In this document: piece by piece, positions 1 through 9,000 of the stretch | How the letters are laid out: each line of letters opens with the position of its first letter | How positions within the stretch are numbered: position 1 is the first letter of the stretch | NCBI GenBank assembly: GCA_003157675.1 | Contig: PMKG01000403.1 | Coordinates: forward strand, 1-16,296 | DNA: 16,296 nucleotides | From: Acidobacteriota bacterium | GTDB taxonomy: Bacteria > Acidobacteriota > Vicinamibacteria > Vicinamibacterales > Fen-181 | Reading direction: 5' to 3' | Notes under the pieces: generated by a model | What the model was told of the DNA's origin: nothing | Databases searched by the model: none | Seen by the model: only the letters and a program-made list of their open reading frames with translations | Made by a program: the position numbers and the translations under genes

Positions 1-14
1 GTTGGCTTGCCAAC
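1..14 (-). terminator. Possible hairpin downstream of tRNA-Ala
   Basis: The first 14 bases form a perfect hairpin, GTTGG-CTTG-CCAAC with one extra inner pair possible. It lies 33 bases beyond the CCA end of the minus-strand tRNA, where a terminator would be expected. The window ends before a U-run could be seen, so the terminator role is a guess. Confidence 0.3.
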
Positions 15-47
15 CGAAGCTCGCGGTCCCGTCAGGAGAGCGAAGGT

Positions 48-123
48 TGGTGGACCTGACCGGGATCGAACCGGTGACCTCCTGAATGCCATTCAGGCGC
101 GCTCCCAGCTGCGCTACAGGCCC
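48..123 (-). tRNA. tRNA-Ala (anticodon GGC)
   Basis: Read on the minus strand this folds into a complete cloverleaf. The 7-bp acceptor stem is GGGCCTG/CAGGTCC. The D stem is GCGC/GCGC. The anticodon stem is CCTGA/TCAGG with loop ATGGCAT, giving anticodon GGC for codon GCC. The T stem is ACCGG/CCGGT with loop TTCGATC. The acceptor stem holds the G3:U70 wobble pair, the main identity element of alanine tRNAs, which confirms the anticodon call. The 3' CCA is encoded in the DNA at 48-50. A strong promoter lies just upstream, so the gene seems to be transcribed on its own. Confidence 0.97.
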
Positions 124-143
124 ACTTGGTGTGCCGACCCTCT

Positions 144-173
144 ATACTAGCCCAGCCCCCCGGCACCCGTCAA
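144..173 (-). promoter_or_regulatory. Promoter of tRNA-Ala
   Basis: On the minus strand, TTGACG (168-173) and TAGTAT (144-149) are separated by 18 bases and resemble sigma-70 -35 and -10 boxes. The expected start is near 137, about 14 bases before the tRNA 5' end at 123. The -35 box sits only a few bases downstream of the ansB stop codon. Confidence 0.6.
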
Positions 174-177
174 AGCA

Positions 178-1218
178 TCAGTACTCGGTAAACATTCGCT
201 GAATCACGACCGGATCACTGGTCTTCGTGAGGGCCGCCATCAGCAGGATCCGCGCCTTGAGCGGCGTCAGGTCCTCGGCCGCCACCAGCGACGACCGTCG
301 CCCGGCGGCAATCCGGCCGCTCCCGGTTCGTGTCGCGGTCACGACGATGACGCCCTTCGACGCCGCGTATTGGAGTCCGCTCGACTGGTCGGGCGCGATC
401 GCGCCGGCGCCGGCTGCCGCGACGACGATCCCCTTCGCGCCTCCGTCCACCGCCGCCTTGATGAGATCGCCCGTCGCCCCCTGGTAGACGAGGAGGATGT
501 CCACGCGCGGCAGCGCCGTGACGCCGGCCAGATCGAACTCGCTCTTCGCGGTATGACGCTTCACGACGTCGCGGTAGTACACGACGCGGTCCGAATCGGC
601 GACGCCCAGCACGCCGTAGCTTCGGCTCTGGAACGTCTGCAGCCGCAGCGCGTCGGTCTTGGTCACCTCGCGCGCCGAGTTGATCTCGTCGTTGAGCACG
701 ACGAGCACCCCCTTGTTCCTCGATGCCGGTTCGGCCGCGACGCGGAATCCCTCGAGCAGGTTGGCCGCGCCCTCGTACCCGAGGGTGCTCGGGTTGCGCA
801 TCGACCCGACGACGACCACCGGCCGCACGTCGCGCACGGTGAGGTCGAGGAAGTACGCCAGCTCTTCGAGCGTGTCGGTGCCGCTCGTCACGACGATGCC
901 GGCGAGTGCCGGATCCTTCTGGTAGACAGCGTTGATGCGACGCGCGAGCTGCAGCCACTGGGCGAGGGTCACCTCGCTGCTCGACACGTTGGCGAACTGC
1001 TCGGTCTCCGCGCGTGCGTACCGGCTCAGCGCGGGAATCGCCTGCGCGAGTTCCTCGGCGGTGAGCCGGCCGCCGGTCCGGTTCGAGATCGTCCCCCCGG
1101 TCGCGATGAGCAGCACGCGCGGCGCGCCAGGGGCGCCCGCGACGGGCGGAGCGGCGAGGAGAACGAACGCGACGATCGCGAGCAGGGCAGAGGCACGGGC
1201 GCAGGAGCGTCTCATCAT
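178..1218 (-). CDS. ansB: Secreted type II-like L-asparaginase
   Basis: Predicted to hydrolyse L-asparagine to aspartate and ammonia outside the cytoplasm. The 346-residue protein starts with an Arg-containing N-region and a hydrophobic stretch (residues 10-28) typical of a signal peptide. The family's first signature follows (ATGGTIS, nucleophile Thr43), then the second (SGTDTLEEL, Thr114-Asp115), and Lys187 in VTKTD, which matches the catalytic Lys of E. coli AnsB. Substrate-binding Ser lies in NVSSS (77-81). Two departures are visible: the usual HGTDT histidine is Ser112, and the loop after the first signature is short, with no obvious counterpart of the catalytic Tyr25. A related amidohydrolase activity is therefore possible. 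No Shine-Dalgarno precedes the ATG; TTGACC/GACATT elements at 1226-1255 would start the RNA about one base before it. The gene lies 33 bases downstream of the small gene ending at 1252. Confidence 0.9.
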   Translation of the reverse strand: MMRRSCARASALLAIVAFVLLAAPPVAGAPGAPRVLLIATGGTISNRTGGRLTAEELAQAIPALSRYARAETEQFANVSSSEVTLAQWLQLARRINAVYQKDPALAGIVVTSGTDTLEELAYFLDLTVRDVRPVVVVGSMRNPSTLGYEGAANLLEGFRVAAEPASRNKGVLVVLNDEINSAREVTKTDALRLQTFQSRSYGVLGVADSDRVVYYRDVVKRHTAKSEFDLAGVTALPRVDILLVYQGATGDLIKAAVDGGAKGIVVAAAGAGAIAPDQSSGLQYAASKGVIVVTATRTGSGRIAAGRRSSLVAAEDLTPLKARILLMAALTKTSDPVVIQRMFTEY

Positions 1219-1225
1219 GTTAACG

Positions 1226-1255
1226 AATGTCGGATGAGGGAACGGGACAGGTCAA
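1226..1255 (-). promoter_or_regulatory. Weak promoter candidate for ansB, near-leaderless
   Basis: On the minus strand, TTGACC (1250-1255) and GACATT (1226-1231) are 18 bases apart. The -10 match is only 3 of 6. The start would fall at about 1219, one base before the ansB ATG, which fits the absence of a Shine-Dalgarno. The -35 box overlaps the stop codon of the upstream small gene. Confidence 0.3.
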
Positions 1256-1470
1256 GCTGTGCCGGCGGTCACGCGGTGAGCACGCGCCAGCCACTCGCAG
1301 AGGTGCCGGGCCGCCTCGTCGGCGGTCACGCCGTAGAAAGGCATCAATGCGGTCGGCATGCCCGGCAGGCGCGCAATCTGCGCGCGCCATCGATCGTCGC
1401 CAACCATCAAGGCTTCGATGTGGTAGACGCGGCCGCCGATACTCTCGTGAAAGCGACGAACCACGATCAT
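1252..1470 (-). CDS. Small protein of unknown function, HicB-like fold candidate
   Basis: A 72-residue protein, start MIVVRRFHES. The pattern suggests a compact beta-beta-beta-alpha fold of the HicB/DUF1902 type: a strand with YHIEA (16-20), a strand with DRWRAQI (26-32), a loop LPGMPTALMPFYG, then a helix TADEAARHLCEWLARAH (49-65). I know of no assigned function. An in-frame ATG at 1506 would give 84 residues, but it lies inside a good -10 box (TAGAAT), so the ATG at 1470 is the likelier start. No Shine-Dalgarno is visible. The gene precedes ansB on the same strand by 33 bases and could be cotranscribed. The reading frame differs sharply from the shadow ORFs around it, and its helix resembles that of the protein at 9774-9980. 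Confidence 0.6.
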   Translation of the reverse strand: MIVVRRFHESIGGRVYHIEALMVGDDRWRAQIARLPGMPTALMPFYGVTADEAARHLCEWLARAHRVTAGTA

Positions 1471-1504
1471 GATGGTGACAAACCGGAACAACGAGGGAGC
1501 CACC

Positions 1505-1532
1505 ATTCTATGCTCACGCGGAAAGCGGTCAA
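1505..1532 (-). promoter_or_regulatory. Promoter for the small gene at 1252-1470
   Basis: On the minus strand, TTGACC (1527-1532) and TAGAAT (1505-1510) are 16 bases apart. The predicted start is near 1498, giving a leader of about 28 bases before the ATG at 1470. The -10 box covers the alternative ATG at 1506, which argues against that start. Confidence 0.5.
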
Positions 1533-1652
1533 GCGAAAGCGCGGACGAAGCGGGCGTGCACAAGCGCGATGTGGCGGGTCCTCGAATGATCCGGCGCGAA
1601 CTTTTTTTGACCTGTCGGCTCGTCCACAGGATTTCCGCGATGCATGCACACG

Positions 1653-1661
1653 TTTTCCACA
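1653..1661 (+). other. DnaA-box-like 9-mer
   Basis: TTTTCCACA matches the relaxed DnaA-box consensus TTWTNCACA exactly. A weaker copy, TCGTCCACA, lies at 1620-1628, and both are followed by GG. A T-run sits at 1602-1608. Two sites in a 263-base gap are too few to call an origin; they may be chance or a DnaA-responsive promoter. Confidence 0.25.
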
Positions 1662-1733
1662 GGGGGCTCATCCGCGACCCGCCGATCGGCGTCCTTGACG
1701 GCTGCCGGTGAGCGCCCGTACGCTGGAGGCGCC

Positions 1734-3125
1734 ATGGACGCGAGGCGCGTCGTTCTCCGTGCACTTTGCGCCGTTCTGCTGGTTGTCGGGGCCTCGACTC
1801 CGGCGGCCCCGCAGGCAGCGGATCGCTGGCCCCTGTACCGCGTCATCCTCAACGACGGGTCGGCGCTGATGTGCTACGGCGAATTCGCGCGCATCGGCGA
1901 CCGTGTGATCTTCTCGATGCCGATCGGGTCGCCGCGAAGCGACCACTACCAGCTCGTAACGCTGCCGGCGTCGGTCGTCAACTGGGAGTCCACAAGCGAA
2001 TACGTCGCCGCGACGCGCTACGCGCAGTACACCGCCACGCGCGGCGAGGAGGATTTCGCCGTCCTGACCGGCCAGGTGGCGCAAGCGCTGAGCGAGATCA
2101 AGCTCGCCAAGGACCCGGAGCGCCGGCTCCAGATCGCCGAGCAGACGCGTCGCCTGCTCACCTCCTGGCCGCTCGAGCACTACGGCTACCGGGCCAGCGA
2201 CATCCAGGACATGCTGTCGCTGCTCGAAGGCACGATCTCGCAGATCCGCGGCACGGCCGGCGTTCGGGGCTTCGACTTCAGCCTGGTGGCGACCATCCAG
2301 CCGCCGACCATGCCGCTGCTGTCCGACCCGTCGATTGCCCAGACGATCGACCAGGCGCTGATGGCGGCACGGCTCTCCGAGGTGCCGGCCGAGCGGATTG
2401 CCTTGCTTCGGTCGGCGATGTCGGCCATCGACGAGAACCACGCGAACCTGTCGGCGCCGTGGGCCGACGCGACCCGCGCGCTGGCCGAATCGCGCTTGAA
2501 CGGCGAGGTGAAGACCGAGCGGCAGTACGCCGATCTCTCCCGCGCGGCCGTGTCGCAGGCGGACGCGGCGGCCGCCCGCGCCGACGTGCACGGCGTGGAG
2601 CGCGTCATCGCGACGTTCGAGGCGGGCGATCGCGGGCTCGGCCAGCAGCGGAAAGACGACGTGGCGGGCCTCCTCGCGCTGCTGCAGCAACGCCTGGACT
2701 CCGCGCGCCGCCTTCGCCTGATGCGGGACCAGTGGGCCCGCAAGGCCGAAGCGTTCCGCGTCTACCGCGACCAGGTCAATCTGCTCATCGCGCAGCTCAC
2801 CTCGCTCAAGCCGATGCTCGAGGACGTCAAGGCGCTGGCCGGCCCTGACGCCCTGCTGCTGCCCGGCCTGGCGCACCGCTTCGACCTGATCTCCCAGCGG
2901 CTCGCGCGTATCCAGGTCCCTCCGGACATGGCGCCCGCCCACGCGACGCTGCAGTCGGCCGCCGACATGGGCGCGCAGGCGATGCGCGTTCGCGAACGGG
3001 CCGTGGCCGCCGGCGACATGGATGCCGCCTGGAACGCCTCGTCCGCGGCGGCGGCATCGATGCTGATGATGACGAGCGCGCGGCGGCAGATGGACGACGC
3101 CGCAAGACCACCGGAGAAGCGATGA
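1734..3125 (+). CDS. Exported helical protein of unknown function, coupled to addB
   Basis: A 463-residue protein I do not recognise. The ATG at 1734 is chosen because GGAGGC precedes it at good spacing and the translation then opens with a clear signal peptide: Arg residues, a hydrophobic core (7-22), and a likely cleavage near PAAPQA-AD (about 29). A short beta-rich segment follows (about 33-85, YRVILNDGSALMCYGEFARIGDRVIFSMPIG, cut here into its visible parts: VILNDGS, MCYGEFARIGD, RVIFSMPIG). The rest is almost wholly helical and rich in Ala, Arg, Glu and Gln, with coiled-coil-like stretches (about 240-390). No enzyme motif is visible. Its stop codon overlaps the addB start (ATGA, 3122-3125), so translation is probably coupled. 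Export does not fit a direct part in cytoplasmic DNA repair. It may be an envelope protein sharing the transcript. Confidence 0.75.
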   Translation: MDARRVVLRALCAVLLVVGASTPAAPQAADRWPLYRVILNDGSALMCYGEFARIGDRVIFSMPIGSPRSDHYQLVTLPASVVNWESTSEYVAATRYAQYTATRGEEDFAVLTGQVAQALSEIKLAKDPERRLQIAEQTRRLLTSWPLEHYGYRASDIQDMLSLLEGTISQIRGTAGVRGFDFSLVATIQPPTMPLLSDPSIAQTIDQALMAARLSEVPAERIALLRSAMSAIDENHANLSAPWADATRALAESRLNGEVKTERQYADLSRAAVSQADAAAARADVHGVERVIATFEAGDRGLGQQRKDDVAGLLALLQQRLDSARRLRLMRDQWARKAEAFRVYRDQVNLLIAQLTSLKPMLEDVKALAGPDALLLPGLAHRFDLISQRLARIQVPPDMAPAHATLQSAADMGAQAMRVRERAVAAGDMDAAWNASSAAAASMLMMTSARRQMDDAARPPEKR

Positions 3126-6058
3126 CAACGCCGCGCGCGACACGCCTGGTTGTCGCCGCGACGCTGCCGGCCTTTCAGCGCGCCGTCGGAGGGCTGGCCG
3201 TCCGCGGCGGGCTCACCGACGTCCGGCGCCGCGTCGTGATCGTGCCCTCCCGGGCCGCCGCGGACCAGCTCCGCCACACCCTCGAAGCGCTGCAGTTCGA
3301 CGCCGCGCCGCACGCCGGCGATGCCGCGCTCGTGCTGCCCGACCTGCTGACCCGCGAGGAGTGGTACCAGCGCATGCACGAGCGCGCCGGGCTGTCCGAG
3401 CCGCGCCTCACGGCGATCGAACGCGAGGTGATCCTCGCGGCGGCCGCGCGCGAGGCGATCGCCGGCGGCGCGAGACCGCCGTTCAGCCTCCGGGCGGGCC
3501 TCGTGGCCGAGATGCTGGCCCTCTACGACGCGCTCGGCCGCCAGGAGCGCAGCCTCGACGCCTTCGAACGGATTGTCGTGGGCGAGCTGGAGCCGCGGGC
3601 GTCAGCCGACCGGGGCGCCGAACGCCTGCTCGAGCAGACCCGCTTCCTCGTCGCGACCTTCCGCGCCTTCGAGCGGCGCGTCACCGGATCGGGCGCGCTC
3701 GACGAGCACGCGCTGCGGCGAAGGCTGCTCGACCCCGCCTCCCGCCCGGGCTTCAGCCACATCGTCGTCACGGTGGGCGATCGGGCGGCCGATGCCTCCG
3801 GCGGCCTCTTCGCCGCCGATGTCGACATGATGATGCGGCTGCCCGGCGTCGAGGCGATCGACATCGTGTCGACGCGGTCGATGCTGGTGTCCGGCCTGCA
3901 CGAACGGCTCGACGGGCTCATCCCCGAGCTCGAGCTGGTCGAGGCGGAGGAGGTCCCGGCGACACCGCGGCTCGTCGCACCTGCGGGCGACGCGACGCGC
4001 CTGCACTTCACGAGCCGCGACCGCGAAGAGGAGCTGCGCGCGATCGCTCGTCAGATCAAGGCGGCGGCCCGCCGCGCTGGGCCGGCACAGATGCTCGACC
4101 GGGTCGCGGTTGTCTTCAGTCGCCCGCTGCCGTACGTCTACGTCGCCGGCACCGTCTTCGAGTCGGCTGGGATCCCGTATCAGGCGGCCGATGCGCTCCC
4201 GCTTGCCGCCGAGCCGATGGCGGCCGTGCTCGACCTGGTGTTCGCCGCCGTCGAATCGAAGTTCTCCCGCAGCGCCCTGCTGGCGCTGCTGCGCTCGCCC
4301 CACCTGCGGTGCGATGACGGTGGCAGGCCGCTGCCGGGCGCCGAGATCGACGCCTTCGACCGCGGGCTGGCCGAGGCGCGGTATGCCGGCGGCCGGGATG
4401 CGCTCGCACGCCTCGCCGACCAGTGGACCGGGGCCGGCGCCCGCGCGGCGCGGGCGGCCGCGTCGCTCTCGGACGCGCTCCTGCCGCTCGGCTCCGCGAG
4501 AACCGTGTCGGCCCACGCAGAGACGGTGCTCGAGTTCCTGCGCGCCCGCGAGCGCATGGACATGGCCGACGCCGCCGTGAGGGCCCGCCACCTGCGCGCC
4601 CGCGGGGCGATCCTGTCCGTCCTCGACGAGCTGCGTCTGGCCGCGCGGGCCACCGACGACCCCATCGTGCGGTGCGAGGAGCTCGCGGCGACGGTCCGTC
4701 GATGGGTCGAGGCGCAGACCTTCTCGCCCCGGCGCGGCAGTGGCGGCGTCCAGGTCGTTGACGCCCGGGCCGCCCGATACGGCGCGTTCGACACGGTGTT
4801 CGTCGCCGGCCTCATCGAGGGCGACTGGCCCGAGCCCTCTCCCCGCAACATCTTCTACCCGGCGTTCCTGCTGGCCGAGCTCGGCTGGCCGTCCGAGTCG
4901 GCGCGGCTGGCCGCCGCCCGGGCCGCGTTTCTCGACCTGCTCTCGCTCGCGCGAGAGGAGGTATCGGTTTCCGCCTTCACCCTCGAAGACGACGCGATCG
5001 TGAGTCCGTCGGCGCTCGTCGAGGAGCTGGCGCGGGAGCCGATGGTCGTCACGCGCCGCGAGGCCGAGCCGACGCTCGTGTTCGCCGACGAGGCGCTGAC
5101 CATGGTCCGGCCCGTGCCGCAGGTGCTCTCGGGGGAGGCGGCCAAATGGCTGGCTCTGCGCGAGGGGCGAACGCCAGCCGCCGCGGCCGGGTTCCACGGT
5201 GATGCCGGCCCGGCCCGGCGCGAGACGCACTCGGTCACGTCAATCGAGACGTACCTGCAGTGTCCGTTCAAGTACTTCGCGTCGCGCGTCCTCGGCCTGC
5301 CCGAAGAGGTGAGCGACGAGCCGTCGATGACGCCGCAGAGCCAGGGGAAGTTCGTGCACGAGGTCCTGCGGGCGTTCTTCGAGGCCTGGCAGGACGCGGG
5401 TCACGCTGCCATCACGGCGGACGTCCTCGACGAGGCCCGGTCGCAGTTCGCCGAGGTGGCCAGCCGGCTGCTGGCGACGCTGCCGGCGGCAGAGGCCGCG
5501 CTGCAGCGCGCGCGACTGCTCGGGTCGGTGGGCGGGGCGGGACTCGGCGAACTGGTGCTCGCGGCGGAAGCCGCCCGACCCGATCCGGTCCGTGAGCGGC
5601 TGCTCGAATATGACCTCGACGGCGTCTTCACCATCGCCGGCCACGGCGAAGTGCGCGACGTGCGTCTGCGCGGGAAGGCCGACCGGATCGATCTGCTGGA
5701 GGACGGGACGTTCCGCCTGATCGACTACAAGTCCGGCCGCTTCCCCGATGCGGCGCAGACGATCCAGTTGCCGATCTACTCGGTGTGCGCGGCACAGCAG
5801 CTCGCGCGGACGCGCGGCGGCGACTGGAGCGTTCGTGACGCGAGCTACTTCGCCTTCGCCGAGCCGAAGCTGGTCCGCGTCGTCATCACCGTGGAGAAGG
5901 ACGCTGCCGAGAAGCTGGCCGACGGGCAGGAACGGCTGCTCGACGCGATCGACCGGATCGATCGGGGCGAATTCCCCCCGCGGCCGGCCACGACGAGGCT
6001 GTGCACGTACTGCCCCTACGCGACCGTGTGCCGGAAGGACTACGTCGATGTCGAATGA
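3122..6058 (+). CDS. addB: AddB-like subunit of the helicase-nuclease, Fe-S PD-(D/E)XK nuclease
   Basis: The 978-residue partner of AddA in double-strand-break end resection. The C-terminal nuclease is clear: His746 in GKFVHEV, Asp854 in GKADRID, and Asp868 and Lys870 in IDYKSG form the RecB-type active site. Four cysteines brace this domain, Cys714 (YLQCPFKYF) and Cys961-X2-Cys964-X5-Cys970 near the C-terminus. This is the spacing known for the AddB iron-sulfur staple. The N-terminal two thirds look like the AddB inactivated-helicase region. No Walker A (GxGKT/S) is seen near the start, unlike B. subtilis AddB, so this subunit probably does not bind ATP. It is shorter than the roughly 1160 residues of B. 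subtilis AddB. GGAG lies just before the start, which overlaps the previous stop (ATGA), and the 3' end overlaps addA by 11 bases. Confidence 0.9.
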   Translation: MTTPRATRLVVAATLPAFQRAVGGLAVRGGLTDVRRRVVIVPSRAAADQLRHTLEALQFDAAPHAGDAALVLPDLLTREEWYQRMHERAGLSEPRLTAIEREVILAAAAREAIAGGARPPFSLRAGLVAEMLALYDALGRQERSLDAFERIVVGELEPRASADRGAERLLEQTRFLVATFRAFERRVTGSGALDEHALRRRLLDPASRPGFSHIVVTVGDRAADASGGLFAADVDMMMRLPGVEAIDIVSTRSMLVSGLHERLDGLIPELELVEAEEVPATPRLVAPAGDATRLHFTSRDREEELRAIARQIKAAARRAGPAQMLDRVAVVFSRPLPYVYVAGTVFESAGIPYQAADALPLAAEPMAAVLDLVFAAVESKFSRSALLALLRSPHLRCDDGGRPLPGAEIDAFDRGLAEARYAGGRDALARLADQWTGAGARAARAAASLSDALLPLGSARTVSAHAETVLEFLRARERMDMADAAVRARHLRARGAILSVLDELRLAARATDDPIVRCEELAATVRRWVEAQTFSPRRGSGGVQVVDARAARYGAFDTVFVAGLIEGDWPEPSPRNIFYPAFLLAELGWPSESARLAAARAAFLDLLSLAREEVSVSAFTLEDDAIVSPSALVEELAREPMVVTRREAEPTLVFADEALTMVRPVPQVLSGEAAKWLALREGRTPAAAAGFHGDAGPARRETHSVTSIETYLQCPFKYFASRVLGLPEEVSDEPSMTPQSQGKFVHEVLRAFFEAWQDAGHAAITADVLDEARSQFAEVASRLLATLPAAEAALQRARLLGSVGGAGLGELVLAAEAARPDPVRERLLEYDLDGVFTIAGHGEVRDVRLRGKADRIDLLEDGTFRLIDYKSGRFPDAAQTIQLPIYSVCAAQQLARTRGGDWSVRDASYFAFAEPKLVRVVITVEKDAAEKLADGQERLLDAIDRIDRGEFPPRPATTRLCTYCPYATVCRKDYVDVE

Positions 6059-9000
6059 CGCGCGCCTGCCGTTCGACGCGGCGTCCTCGCCCGACCCGCT
6101 CGTCCGTCGCGACGTAGCGGCGCGAAAGTTCGCCGTCGACCCGGCGCGCAACGTCGTGCTGGAGGCGTCGGCGGGCACCGGCAAGACGTACGTCCTGGTG
6201 ACGCGCTACATCAACCTTCTGCAGGCGGGCGTCGATCCGACGAGCATCCTCGCCATCACCTTCACGCGGAAGGCGGCGGCCGAGATGCGCGAGCGGATCG
6301 TGCGCGAGCTGAGGCGCCTCTCGTCGCAGTCTCCGACCGACGAAGCCCGCTGGCACGCGCTGCGCGACCGGCTGTCGGACATTTCGATTTCGACCATCGA
6401 CGCCTTCTGCCTGGCGCTGCTGCGTGAATTCCCGCTCGAAGCCGACCTCGACCCGGGCTTCGACATCGCCGACGAGACGATGATGCCGCGGCTCGTCGAG
6501 GACGCGCTCGACGGCGCCCTCCGCGCCGCGCGGCGACTGGGCGTGCACGACGCGGACGTCGGCCTGCTGATGACCGTGCTCGGCGAGCGGCGCGTTCGCG
6601 CCGGCCTGGAGGCGCTGCTCAACCGGCGGCTCTCGGCGGGGCCGATGCTCCGGCGGTATCTGTCGTCCGTCTCCGGCCCGTCGCCGGACGAGGCGCTGGC
6701 CCGCGCGGCGGACCGGCTGCGGGCGGCGCTCGAGTCGATCGACGGCGGCCTCGAGGCGTTCATCGCGGATGGGCCGGTCGCGCACGCGGCGTATGCGCTG
6801 GCGGCCGTGGACCTGCGCGCCGCGGCCGCCGGGTTGGTCGGCGGTCCGGCCGCAGAGGCGGGGGAACCGCGACCCGCACGGGCGGTGCTCGACCGCGTGG
6901 CGCGCTACTTCCTGACAGACGACGGTGGGGGCCGGTCGAAGCCGCCCCAGCCCTACACAAAGAGGGACTTCCCGACGCCGGCTGCCTGGACGCGCCACTG
7001 TCGCGCGCTGAGCGCGTGCGCGCCGCGGGTGGCCGAGCTTATGTCCGACTTCGAGCGGACGCTGAACGTCGCCCTCGCCAGGGGATCGATGCGGCTGTTT
7101 GCGATCGCCCGCTCGCGCTATCGCCGTGCGCTCGACGCGCAGGCCTCGGTCGATTTCTCCGAGGCGCTGCACCGGACGCTTCTGCTCCTGCGGAAGATGG
7201 ACGAGTTCGCGCAGAGCCGCTACCGGCTGGAGTCCCGCTATCAGCACGTGCTCGTCGACGAGTTCCAGGACACGAACCTATCGCAGTGGCGCCTTGTCGC
7301 GTCGCTCGTCGAGTCGTGGGGCGAGGGCGCGGGTCTCGCGCACGAGGGACCGCTCCAGCCGTCGATCTTCGTCGTCGGCGATCGCAAGCAGTCGATCTAC
7401 GCCTTCCGCGACGCCGACGTCCGGCTCATCCGCCGCGCGCGGCGCTACATCTCGTCGCTCCGGCCCGACGGGCGCGTGCGAAGGTCGATCGCGCGCAGCT
7501 TCCGCGCGGCGCCCGAACTGCTGGCGTTCACCAACGACCTGTTCGCGTCGGTCGATGCCTCGGTCAAGCGGAGCGACGCGTTCCGCTTCACCGCGCGGGA
7601 TCGGTTTCCGATCGATGCGGGCGAAGGTGGAGGCGCCCGGCTGAGCCTCGTGGCCGCCGCCGACGAGCGCCAGGCGGCGCGGATGACGGCGGCCGAGGTG
7701 GAGCGGCTGCTCGCCGAGGGCGTCGTGCGTGACCGGCAGACGGGCCTCGCGCGCGCGGCCCGGCCGGGCGACATCGCGATCCTCTTCAGGGCGCGCGCCA
7801 GCCACCGTGCGATCGAATCGGCGCTCGTATCGCGCGGGATTCCGACGTACGTCTACAAGGGGCTGGGGTTCTTCGATGCCGACGAGGTGAAGGACCTCGT
7901 CGCGCTTCTCCGGTATCTCGGGCAGCCGGACCTGCCGCTGCGCGCCGCGGCGCTGCTGCGGTCGCGCTTCGTCCGGCTCTCGGACCGCGGCGTGCGGCTG
8001 CTCGGGTCGCATCCCGAGCGGGTGCTGGCCGGCGCGGACGCCATTCCGGACGATGTCGGCGACGAGGACCGGCGCGTGCTCGACCGGCTGCGCGCCGCGC
8101 TGTCGGCCTGGCTGCCGCTCGTCGATCGAGTGCCGCCGGCCGAAATCCTCGACCGGATCGTCGTCGATTCGGCCTACGCCTTCGAGCTGGCCGGCCCGCG
8201 CCTTGCGCAGGCCCGCGAGAACCTGAAGAAGGTGCGCGCCATGACGCGGCGCGTCCAGAACCGCGGCTACGCGACGATGGCCCGCATCGCCGATCACATT
8301 GACCGGCTGTCGGCCGGCGACGAGTCGAACGCCGTCGTCGACGCGCTCGACGCGGTCAACCTGATGACCGTCCATGCGGCCAAGGGCCTCGAGTTCCCGT
8401 TCGTCTTCGTGACGGGCCTCACGCGCGGAACCGGCGGCCGCGGCGACCCGATCCTCGTCGTGCCGGCCGCGGCGGGCGGCGTACCGCTCGTATCGGTGGG
8501 CGGTAGCCTTCCCGAGGTGGACACGGCGGTAAGGGAGCGCGATCGGGAGGAGACCAAGCGGCTGCTGTATGTCGCCGTCACCCGCGCGCGGGAGAGGCTC
8601 TGCCTGGGCGCCGTCCTCAAGAACGGGAAGTTCAAGCCGGCGCCGGGCAGCCTGGGAGAAGTGCTGCCCGACTCGCTTCGCGCGGCGTTCGTGGAGGCGG
8701 CTGGCGGCGCGGCGGAGGTCGAGTGGAAGGCCGAACACGGCGGCGTCCACACGCTGGAGGTCGTTGGTGCCGAAGACGGACTCTTAAACGGGGCTGCGCG
8801 CGGCGTCGAGCGTGCCGCTCCCGGGACGTCCGCGCCGGCGCCTCCAGGCGACTTCGAGCCCCTGGTGGATGCGACCGGTGACCTGCGTGTCGGCGCCGCC
8901 GCGCACGCGATGTCGGCGGCGGGTGGCGACGAAGGCGGCGTCGAGCCCGGCCTGGAGGCGCCGACCGAAGCGCTCTCCGGCGATCCGGTGCTCGTCGGCA

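Noticed and set aside
370..1698. Long plus-strand ORF opposite ansB
   Set aside because: It is rich in Arg, Ala, His and Gly with no domain pattern, and mirrors the clear asparaginase frame. It is a high-GC shadow.
1600..1700. Replication origin
   Set aside because: Only one full and one partial DnaA-like box, no AT-rich unwinding element, and no dnaA, dnaN, gyrB or rpmH nearby.
1668..3143. 491-residue minus-strand ORF opposite the exported protein gene
   Set aside because: Composition is typical of an antisense shadow, and the plus frame has a Shine-Dalgarno, a signal peptide and coupling to addB.
3602..5230. 542-residue minus-strand ORF inside addB
   Set aside because: Lies wholly opposite a well-supported nuclease gene and shows no motif.
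7278..8750. 490-residue minus-strand ORF inside addA
   Set aside because: Opposite the conserved helicase motifs; no domain signature of its own.
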